Made by a program: the position numbers and the translations under genes. Under the pieces are notes generated by a model, which searched no databases, was not told where the DNA came from, and was given only the letters and a program-made list of their open reading frames with translations. Below are positions 8,197-14,143 of a DNA stretch of 17,459 nucleotides, one piece after another. Within the stretch, counting starts at the first letter, position 1. The number at the start of each line of letters is the position of its first letter. The stretch is from Armatimonadaceae bacterium (GTDB lineage Bacteria > Armatimonadota > Armatimonadia > Armatimonadales > Armatimonadaceae), in contig JAUJNC010000139.1 of the NCBI GenBank assembly GCA_030446525.1, positions 1 through 17,459 on the forward strand, read 5' to 3'.

Positions 8197-9252
8197 ATGA
8201 AAAAACAACTATGCCGGCGCCAAATGCTGGCGCAGACGGGCGTCGCGCTCGGGGCCGGGTGCCCGATCGTGGGTGTGGCGGCCTCGCTGACGTCCCTGGC
8301 GGTCGCGGCCGAGCCCGCACGGCGACTGAGCGCGTCCGACGCCCTGGCTTCGCTGACTTCCCTGGCGACCGGCGCCGCCCCGGAGCGCCCGAGGACTGAC
8401 CCGCGTCCGGAGCCGGAGCCGTTCCGCTACTGCTTCAACACCAGCACCATCCGCGGCCAAAAGCTGCCCCTGGCGGAGGAGATAGAGATCGCCGCCAAGG
8501 CCGGCTACCAGGCGATCGAGCCCTGGATCAAGGAGATCGAGGACTACCGGCAGGCCGGCGGCTCGCTCAAAGATCTGGACAAGCGCATCCGCGACCTGGG
8601 GCTGACGGTGGAGAGCGCCATCGGGTTCGCCGAGTGGATCGTCGACGACGAGGCGCGCCGGGCCAGGGGGCTGGAACAGGCCCGGCGGGACATGGACCTG
8701 GTCCGCCAGATCGGCGGCATGCGGATCGCGGCCCCGCCCGCGGGCGCGACCGAGCAGACCGGCATCGACCTGTTCAAGGCGGCCGAGCGGTACCGCGCCC
8801 TGCTGGAGCTGGGCAGCGAGATGGGCGTGGCGCCGCAGGTCGAGCTGTGGGGCTTCTCCAAGACGCTGAGCCGGCTGGGCGAGGTCGCCCTGGTCGCCAT
8901 CGAAAGCGGCCACAAGGACGCCTGCATCCTCGCGGACGTGTACCACCTGCGCCGGGGGGGCTCGCCGCACACGGGCCTGGCCCTGCTGCGGGGCGCGGCG
9001 ATGCACGTGTTCCACGTGAACGACTATCCCTCCGACCCGCCGCGCGAGCAGCTCACCGACGCCGACCGCCTGTACCCCGGCGACGGCGCCGCGCCGCTCG
9101 CCGCGATCCTGCGCGACCTCCGGCAGATCGGCTTCCGCGGCGCGCTGTCGCTGGAGCTGTTCAACCGCGACTACTGGAAACAGGACGCCCTGACCGTCGC
9201 GCGGACCGGCCTGGAAAAAACGCGCGCCGCCGTGCAGAAGAGCCTGGAATAG
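8197..9252 (+). CDS. Exported sugar phosphate isomerase/epimerase-like TIM-barrel protein
   Basis: The 351-residue product begins MKKQLCRRQMLAQTGVALGAG, an RR-containing h-region that looks like a Tat signal peptide, so a folded metal enzyme is probably exported. The linker (residues 29-74) holds a 22-codon imperfect duplication (ASLTSLA twice). From residue 77 an AP-endonuclease-2/xylose-isomerase-like barrel follows. The expected divalent-metal ligands are E216 (QVELWGF), D247 (ADVYH), H273 (FHVND) and E320 (SLELFNR), the Glu-Asp-His-Glu set of D-tagatose 3-epimerase-type enzymes. Substrate is unknown; a ketose or inositol derivative is typical. The ATG at 8197 follows GGGAGA. It lies 127 bp behind the prepilin gene on the same strand, with a hairpin between. 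It fits a carbohydrate-processing role under the upstream LacI-type regulator. Confidence 0.85.
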   Translation: MKKQLCRRQMLAQTGVALGAGCPIVGVAASLTSLAVAAEPARRLSASDALASLTSLATGAAPERPRTDPRPEPEPFRYCFNTSTIRGQKLPLAEEIEIAAKAGYQAIEPWIKEIEDYRQAGGSLKDLDKRIRDLGLTVESAIGFAEWIVDDEARRARGLEQARRDMDLVRQIGGMRIAAPPAGATEQTGIDLFKAAERYRALLELGSEMGVAPQVELWGFSKTLSRLGEVALVAIESGHKDACILADVYHLRRGGSPHTGLALLRGAAMHVFHVNDYPSDPPREQLTDADRLYPGDGAAPLAAILRDLRQIGFRGALSLELFNRDYWKQDALTVARTGLEKTRAAVQKSLE

Positions 9253-9275
9253 GGGACAGGGCTTGCCCTGCCCCC
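9252..9275. terminator. Hairpin between convergent genes, possible bidirectional terminator
   Basis: GGGG-A-CAGGGC and GCCCTG-C-CCCC form an interrupted stem with a very tight loop (effectively CTTG). It begins at the isomerase stop codon and lies 12 bp from the stop of the convergent membrane protein gene. No T tract is present on either strand, so termination is inferred from position and symmetry only. Confidence 0.4.
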
Positions 9276-9287
9276 GCATCCCTTGCT

Positions 9288-9929
9288 TTAGGCGCCGTAG
9301 CGGCGCTTGACGATCAGCAGCATCACCAGGGGCACCAGGATCGCGCCGGCGAAGGCGAGGAGGAACGATTCCACGCGGACGGAAAAGGCGCCGATGGCGG
9401 CGTAGACCAGGGAGATGCCGAGGTTGGAGGAGAGGGCGAGCAGGAGGAACCGGCTCAGCGGCATCCGGGTCAGGCCCGCGAAGAAGACCGAGGCTTCCGC
9501 GAGGACGGGGGCCGCGCGCAACACGATGATCACGCCGTCGCCCCAGCGCGCCGTCGCCCGCGACACGCGTTCCAGCTCCTGCGGCCCGACGAGCCGCCGC
9601 GCCGCTCGCTGGCCCGCGCCCCGACCGAGGAAGTACCCGACGAGGCAGCCGGCGCTCATGCCGGCCCACGACACGAGGGCGCCGCCCCAGAGCCCCAAAA
9701 GTCCGCCCGCCGCCGTGCTGACCAGCGTCGACGGGACGGGGAGGACGATGTCCACCGCGAGCAGGCCGCCGAGCGCCGCGGCGACCACCCACCGCGGGTA
9801 GCCGGCGCCGAGCACACGCCGGGTCAAGCCCGTGATCTGCGACTCGTAGAGGGAAAACGGGATCAGGATCGCCAGCAGGAGGAGGAGGCAGAGCGCCACC
9901 CAACCGCCATATCTCCGCGCGTTTGTCAC
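9288..9929 (-). CDS. VTT/DedA-like (TVP38/TMEM64 or SNARE-associated) membrane protein
   Basis: The 213-residue product has about five hydrophobic segments: WVALCLLLLLAILIPF near 10-25, a re-entrant stretch VAAALGGLLAVDIVLPVPST near 49-68, VSTAAGGLLGLWGGALVSWA, RFLLLALSSNLGISLVYAAI, and FLLAFAGAILVPLVMLLIV at the end. The motifs VPSTLVSTAAGGLLG, GYFLGRGAG and RAAPVLAEASVFFAGLTRM correspond to the VTT-domain pattern (G..LG...G, YxxGR, and R..P...E...FAG) of DedA-type proteins, which are linked to lipid carrier or phospholipid flipping. The GTG at 9929 is chosen because the family's first helix starts right after it. A TATAAT box sits only 6 bp upstream, suggesting a leaderless mRNA. It converges on the isomerase gene and diverges from the broken gene at 10027. 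Confidence 0.75.
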   Translation of the reverse strand: MTNARRYGGWVALCLLLLLAILIPFSLYESQITGLTRRVLGAGYPRWVVAAALGGLLAVDIVLPVPSTLVSTAAGGLLGLWGGALVSWAGMSAGCLVGYFLGRGAGQRAARRLVGPQELERVSRATARWGDGVIIVLRAAPVLAEASVFFAGLTRMPLSRFLLLALSSNLGISLVYAAIGAFSVRVESFLLAFAGAILVPLVMLLIVKRRYGA

Positions 9930-9935
9930 CCACCT

Positions 9936-9941
9936 ATTATA
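9936..9941 (-). promoter_or_regulatory. TATAAT -10 box directly before the VTT protein start
   Basis: The minus strand reads TATAAT, then AGGTGG, then the GTG start codon at 9929. With only 6 bp between the -10 box and the codon, transcription would begin at or next to the GTG. The -35 is poor (TCGAC near the expected distance). Confidence 0.45.
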
Positions 9942-10026
9942 CAACCCGGGGCCGTGCGTCGATACAGCAGGGGGGAGTGATCCCCACAGGCAGCCGGGGA
10001 TATGCCCAATCCGTGAGGTGGGACGC

Positions 10027-10497
10027 ATGGACGCTTTGCTGGGAAAGATCACCGACATCACCGAAGGCGCGGCGGGCGATTCGCTGGAGATCCGTTTCAA
10101 GGAGGCGGGCGTGCTGCCGCGGAGGACGCGGGCGCCGGAGTGGCTGAAGGACCAGGTTCTCACCGTGCGGCGCCACGCGCCCGACCCGCGCGAGGTCGGC
10201 AATCCGGGCGACAGCGTCGTGCTGACGCCGGCCGAGTCCGCGCGCTGGCTGTGCCCGCTCGCCGTGTCTCCCGGCGTGGCCTACGGGGAGCTGCCCCCGA
10301 CGCTCCATCTGCGCTCTCGTGCTCTGGTGGAAGGACGATACGCCGCCGGAGTTCCGGCGTCCGGGCCAACGGGCAATGGCGATCCGGCCCGCGGGGTGCG
10401 GGAGGGGAAGGCTGGGGGGCGTCGCTCGCCACGGCCCCGTTTTTCCCTTCCCGACCGCGCCTGCCGGTCACCTTCGAGATCGCGTGTGACCGGCTGA
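10027..10497 (+). CDS. Unrecognised protein, probably the broken front of a larger gene
   Basis: The ATG at 10027 follows GAGGTGG. The first 95 codons (MDALLGKITDITEGAAGDSL, then VLTVRRHAPDPREVGNPGDS and CPLAVSPGVAYGELPPTLHL) look like real protein. After about 10312 the composition becomes chance-like, while the next frame continues plausibly as LWWKDDTPPEFRRPGQRAMA, so a one-base insertion near 10310-10320 is likely. A further frame then gives LPVTFEIACDRLS near 10462-10500. The stop at 10495-10497 is therefore probably artificial, and the true protein may run on into the pseudogene ending at 11587. I do not recognise the family. It is divergent from the membrane protein gene at 9929. Confidence 0.4.
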   Translation: MDALLGKITDITEGAAGDSLEIRFKEAGVLPRRTRAPEWLKDQVLTVRRHAPDPREVGNPGDSVVLTPAESARWLCPLAVSPGVAYGELPPTLHLRSRALVEGRYAAGVPASGPTGNGDPARGVREGKAGGRRSPRPRFSLPDRACRSPSRSRVTG

Positions 10498-10504
10498 GCG
10501 CCGC

Positions 10505-11587
10505 ATGCTGTCCGTTCCCCCGCCCGCGAGCCGGGCGCCCGGAAGCTGCTCTTGCCCGAGGGGGAGCGGTATCGCGCCGAAAACGACTGGTATGTCGTCG
10601 ATATCTCCCCGGCGACGCACGGCGGGGGGATCGCGTCGCTGCGTGAGAAAGGGCGCGGGGTGGATCACTTCCGCACCCCGGAAAACCGGATCCAGAACGC
10701 CTCGACAACGGGGGGCACACCGACCGGTTCCGCACCGGGTGGGACTGGTCGGACAAGATCAAGGAGGCTGGTGATCTGCGCCGGGGCGCGGCGCGAGGGC
10801 GCGGCGACGCGCCTGATCCTGGAGGGCGTGGTCGACGAGGGCAAGCTGCGGACCTCGGTCGCGTACACCCTTTACGACGGCTTTCCGCTCCTCCCGCTCC
10901 AGCGCGATTCCACTGGGGCAAGGCGAAAGACGGCGACGACAAAGACGACAAGCCCAAGGAGCGCGTCGACGGGATGCAGGCCGTCGGGCTGGGGTTCCGG
11001 GCCGCCTGGGGGGCGGAGCGCGACGGCCGCTCGGGCAGCCGCCTGCTGTGCGCGGACGGCGAGCGCCTGGCCGCGATCCGCGGCACGCAGGTCGGCGACT
11101 GGGTCGAGCACGAGCACTGGCGGATGACGGGCGGCTGGGCCGTCGCCGAACATCCCGGCCGGCGCGAGTACATGATGTACCTGTTCGACCCCAAACGCCG
11201 CCGCACCTGGCGACATGGCTCGGCCGGCACCACATCACCCTGGAACCGTTCTGGGACCATGCCCGTGGGGCCCGAGGAATCGGTGGGGTACGTGCTGGCG
11301 CTACGGCGGGCGAGGTCTGCGGGGCCGGCGCGCGGGCGCGTGGGGGCGTGCCGCACGGCGGCGCCGGGCGGCGGGGGTGCGCTGCGCCCTGGTCGCCCGG
11401 CTGCCGGACGCTGCTTCGGGGCGCGGCCGCCACCTTCACCCTCGGGGGCCAAATGCGGGAAGCGCTGCTGGAACGGGTATCCTCTGCGGCGCGGGCGCGC
11501 CGTCCCGCGCGGCGGGGCGGAGTTCGCCGGGGGCGGATGGACGACACCTTCGACGTCACGGCGGCCGGGATCGCCGGCAGGAGATAG
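10505..11587 (+). pseudogene. Conserved-looking hypothetical protein split by many frameshifts
   Basis: Stitching three frames gives one continuous soluble protein. Recognisable blocks are LLLPEGERYRAENDWYVVDI and GGGIASLREKGRGVDHFRTP (frame from 10552), DNGGHTDRFRTGWDWSDKIK (10703-10765), TRLILEGVVDEGKLRTSVAY and LYDGFPLLPLQRD, then FHWGKAKDGDDKDDKPKERV, GMQAVGLGFRAAWGAERDGR through WRMTGGWAVAEHPGRREYMM to YLFDPK, LATWLGRHHITLEPFWDH, and finally DDTFDVTAAGIAGRR with TAG at 11585-11587. At least six one-base shifts are needed. The opening pattern (ISPATHGGGIASLREKG followed by a strand-rich body) is reminiscent of galactose-mutarotase-like carbohydrate-recognition folds, but this is a weak guess. 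Its stop lies 2 bp before the ATG of the GCS2-type ligase, indicating one operon. Confidence 0.5.
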
Positions 11588-11589
11588 CC

Positions 11590-12807
11590 ATGAACCTGTT
11601 TGATCCGCGAACCTTCAGCACCGATTGGGAGATCATGGTCATCGATAAGCTGATCGCCTGGTCGGGACCGAGAAGATCATGGGCTTCGCCGGCGTTCTGG
11701 GCCGGGAGCTGGATCTTCCCATCAAGACCGACTGGAACACCCTGGAGTGCGCCCTGGGTATCAACGCGTCGTTCGCCCAGATCTGGGACCGATCCAGACG
11801 GTGACCGACCGGGCCTCGCAACGGGTGCGGGAATGGGACTGCGACCTGTTCCGGCGGGGGCGCATCCCTGGAGCGCCTGTTCAACGCCTCGCACATCCAC
11901 GTCGGCACGATCCACGACGAGAGCGCCGGCATCCGCCTGGAAGGCCAGATGCTGCGGTACACCCCGGTCTTCGCGGCGCTGGCGGCCAACTCGCCCGTCT
12001 CCAGAAATCGGCGGGGGGAGTACAAGAGCTACCGTGTCCGGCACCAGGCGAACGGCTGCACGCAGCCGGTTTCGGCGCGCGATCCGGGGCTGGCCCAGAA
12101 CACGTGGGGCGGCGATGCCCAGCCCCAAGCTCGCCGGCGCCCTGACCCTGGAGGTGCGGATCACCGACTGCGCCTCCTCGCGCCGCCTGCTGGCCGGAGC
12201 CTCGCCACCTTCGTCGCCGCCTACGTGCACCACCGCGGCACGCGCGCGGAGACGGACCGACTCCTCCCCGACGAGTACCGGGATGCTTTGACCAACCGCT
12301 GGCCGCCGCGCGCCACGGGCTGCAGGCGACCTTCTGCTGGAAGGCGCCGCGAAACCGGTGGGGGAGATCCTGGGGGAGATGCTGACGAGTGCCAGGCGGA
12401 GCCTGGCCTTTCGGGCGCCCAGCGCCTGACCTCGTGGTGCTAAACGCCATGATCGAAAAGCGCGTGTGCCAGGCGGATTGGGTGCTCGACCTGGCGCGGC
12501 GCTATCCCGACCCGTATCTCCTCACCCGGCCTACGCCAAGCTGGCGCGGCGTACTGGGACGTCTTCGACGAGTACGTCCAGTGCGCCGCGGCGCTCGACC
12601 CGGTCCCGCTGCCGGACGAGGAGGCGATCCTGGCCGAGCATCTGGCCGTGATCGGGGAGGGGACGCACTTCTACCACTCCCGGAAAGCCATGTACTACCC
12701 GGGCCGCCGGCCGCCGACGAGATGATCGAGCGCTTGATCGAACAGGGGGTCATCCGGAGGGAAGTGACGCAGGATCGAGGTACACTGTTAAGCAGAGTAG
12801 AGAGTAA
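11590..12807 (+). pseudogene. GCS2-family glutamate ligase (carboxylate-amine / glutamate-cysteine ligase), frameshifted
   Basis: The ATG at 11590 follows AGGAGA and begins MNLFDPRTFSTDWEIMVIDK, the strand that starts GCS2 (YbdK/plant-type glutamate-cysteine ligase) proteins. Across frames the chain continues GFAGVLGRELDLPIKTDWNT, LECALGINASFAQIWDR, ASHIHVGTIHDESAGIRLEG (the HxHVG substrate/metal motif at 11892-11906), AALAANSPVSRNRRGEYKSY, and LTLEVRITDCASSRRLLA. Single-base losses are visible at about 11652 (CTG-ATCGC), 11794 (CCGATCC), 11855, 12120, 12198 and 12302. Members join an amine or Cys to the gamma-carboxyl of glutamate using ATP. After the usual domain a further roughly 110 residues follow (ADWVLDLARRYPDPYLLTR, YWDVFDEYVQCAAALDPVPL, HFYHSRKAMYYP, MIERLIEQGVIRREVTQD), which I do not recognise as part of the standard family. 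The exact stop is uncertain. Confidence 0.7.
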
Positions 12808-12810
12808 ATG

Positions 12811-12835
12811 GCCCGGGGGCAGAACAACCCCGGGC
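12811..12835 (+). terminator. Perfect 8-bp hairpin between the ligase and hydrolase genes
   Basis: GCCCGGGG and CCCCGGGC flank a 9-nt loop (GCAGAACAA). No T run follows; the next bases are TCCCCGAAAAGG, which leads into the ribosome binding site of the next gene. It may be a processing or attenuation element rather than a terminator. Confidence 0.4.
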
Positions 12836-12854
12836 TCCCCGAAAAGGATCCAGG

Positions 12855-13597
12855 ATGGGCAAGCCGCTTATCATCGTCACCGCCGGCAAGCAGAACCAGG
12901 CCACCCAGCGCGGGGAGGTTCAATCGATCACGTCCGGGTGTAACCTGGACTACATCCACTCCCTCGTGCGGGCGGGAGGAGCGCCGGTCATCGTGCCGCG
13001 TTTCGCGGAGAAGGAGGCTCTGGGTGCTATCGTGCAGGCGGCGGACGGGGTGGTGCTGACCGGCGGCGGGGACATCGTCCTCGCTTGCCTACGGCGAGGA
13101 GCCGCACTTCATGAGCAAGTACCAGGACCCGGTCCGGGACGAGATGGAGTTCGAGGTCACCCGGCTCGCGCTGGGGCGAAACCTGCCGATTCTGGGCATC
13201 GCCGCGGCCTGCAGGTGCTGAACGTGGCCCTGGGGGGGACCCTCGTGCAGGACATACCCAGTCAGGTCCCGGCCGCGGTGAAGCACTACTGCAGGGCATC
13301 GATCCTGTGCTGATGCACACCATCGAGATCGAGGAAGATCTCGCTCCTGGCGCGCGTGCTGCGAACCACCCGGCTGGCCGTCAACAAACTCGGCACCACC
13401 AGGCCCCGAAAGACACCGGGGAACGGGCTGCGCGTCAACTGCCGCGCCCGCGACGGCGTGGTCGAGGGGCTCGGGAATCCGCGGACGGCAGGCCGATCCT
13501 GGGGGTGCAGTTCCACCCCGAGGAGTGCACCGCGACGTACCCCCCGTTCCAGTCTTTTTTTAACTGGCTGGTGGCGGAGGCGAACCCGCGAAGGTAG
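12855..13597 (+). pseudogene. Gamma-glutamyl hydrolase / class I glutamine amidotransferase-like (peptidase C26), frameshifted
   Basis: The ATG at 12855 follows AAAAGGATCCAGG. Stitching frames gives a normal-length (about 245 residue) protein: KPLIIVTAGKQNQATQRGEV, GGAPVIVPRFAEKEALGAIV, ADGVVLTGGGDI, YGEEPHFMSKYQDPVRDEME, LGRNLPILGI, RGLQVLNVALGGTLVQDIPS, MHTIEIEED, HHQAPKDTG and PILGVQFHPEECT. These match the PuuD/folate-hydrolase-like C26 family, which cleaves gamma-glutamyl amide bonds. The nucleophile should be Cys in GICRG; the DNA reads GGCATC-GCCGCGGC at 13195-13208, i.e. one T short of ATC-TGC-CGC, so the frame breaks exactly at the catalytic codon. His and Glu of the triad (QFHPEE) are present near 13509-13523. 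Other shifts are near 13083, 13290, 13340, 13388 and 13490. Lies 47 bp after the ligase. Confidence 0.75.
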
Positions 13598-13683
13598 CAA
13601 AAAAGCATCTTTCTTTACGCTTCTTGTTCACGTTTTGCTCACGGCCGGGGTGTAAAATCCCGAACATGAGAGAAACGCCGCGC

Positions 13684-13713
13684 TGTAACCGGGGCCGGGG
13701 CGCCCCCGTTACA
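13684..13713 (+). promoter_or_regulatory. Stem-loop upstream of a small ORF
   Basis: TGTAAC-C-GGGG (13684-13694) and CCCC-C-GTTACA (13703-13713) pair with one C/C mismatch around an 8-nt loop. It lies about 43 bp before an ATG with a strong ribosome binding site and about 26 bp after a TAAAAT box (13653-13658), so it could be a leader structure or a repressor site. Confidence 0.35.
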
Positions 13714-13756
13714 CCACAGTGTCCGGGTTGTGAACGAAACAGAAAGAAGGAGCAAC

Positions 13757-14143
13757 ATGTCGGACCTTACGTCATTCGCCGCCGTAGCGAGGATCGTGCG
13801 CGCGCTGCTCGTCATCACGATACTCACCTATGCCCCTGGTCCGCTTCGGTCATGCCGCCGGGCCCCGCGAGGACGCCGGTCCCGTCGTGTCCTCCGCCGC
13901 GGGTTCTTCCGCCCTGGGCCAGCCGGCGCACCGTCTCCAGGGTGTCTATCTCGTCGACCGGTTTATCGTGACGCACGCGCAGGATGCGGGGGAAGCGCAG
14001 CGCGTAACCGCTCTTGTGCCGCGTCGAGGGCTGCACGCGGTCGAACGTCACCTCCAAAACGATGCGCGGCTCGACCAGACGCACCTTGCCGTGCGCGAAC
14101 TCCTGCAGCGTGTGGGCCACAAACCATCCGGATAGCTCGGTGA
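13757..14143 (+). CDS. Small ORF with one hydrophobic segment, doubtful beyond its first 25 codons
   Basis: ATG 13757 is preceded by AGAAGGAG at a good distance, so translation start signals are real-looking. The first residues, MSDLTSFAAVARIVRALLVI then TILTYA, form one amphipathic or membrane-spanning helix. From about 13830 the frame runs antisense to the DNA ligase gene and translates to Arg/Pro-rich shadow sequence, so the present C-terminus is probably not original. Either a short membrane peptide gene has lost its end at a junction near 13824, or a frameshift hides an early stop. No family is recognised. Confidence 0.25.
   Translation: MSDLTSFAAVARIVRALLVITILTYAPGPLRSCRRAPRGRRSRRVLRRGFFRPGPAGAPSPGCLSRRPVYRDARAGCGGSAARNRSCAASRAARGRTSPPKRCAARPDAPCRARTPAACGPQTIRIAR

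Noticed and set aside
8209..9933. Minus-strand open frame of 574 codons opposite the isomerase and VTT genes
   Set aside because: Arg/Gly/Pro/Ala-rich shadow of GC-rich coding DNA; the opposite strand holds recognisable proteins.
13635..13658. TTGCTC plus TAAAAT as a full promoter
   Set aside because: The spacer is only 12 bp; no -35 at a normal distance is convincing.
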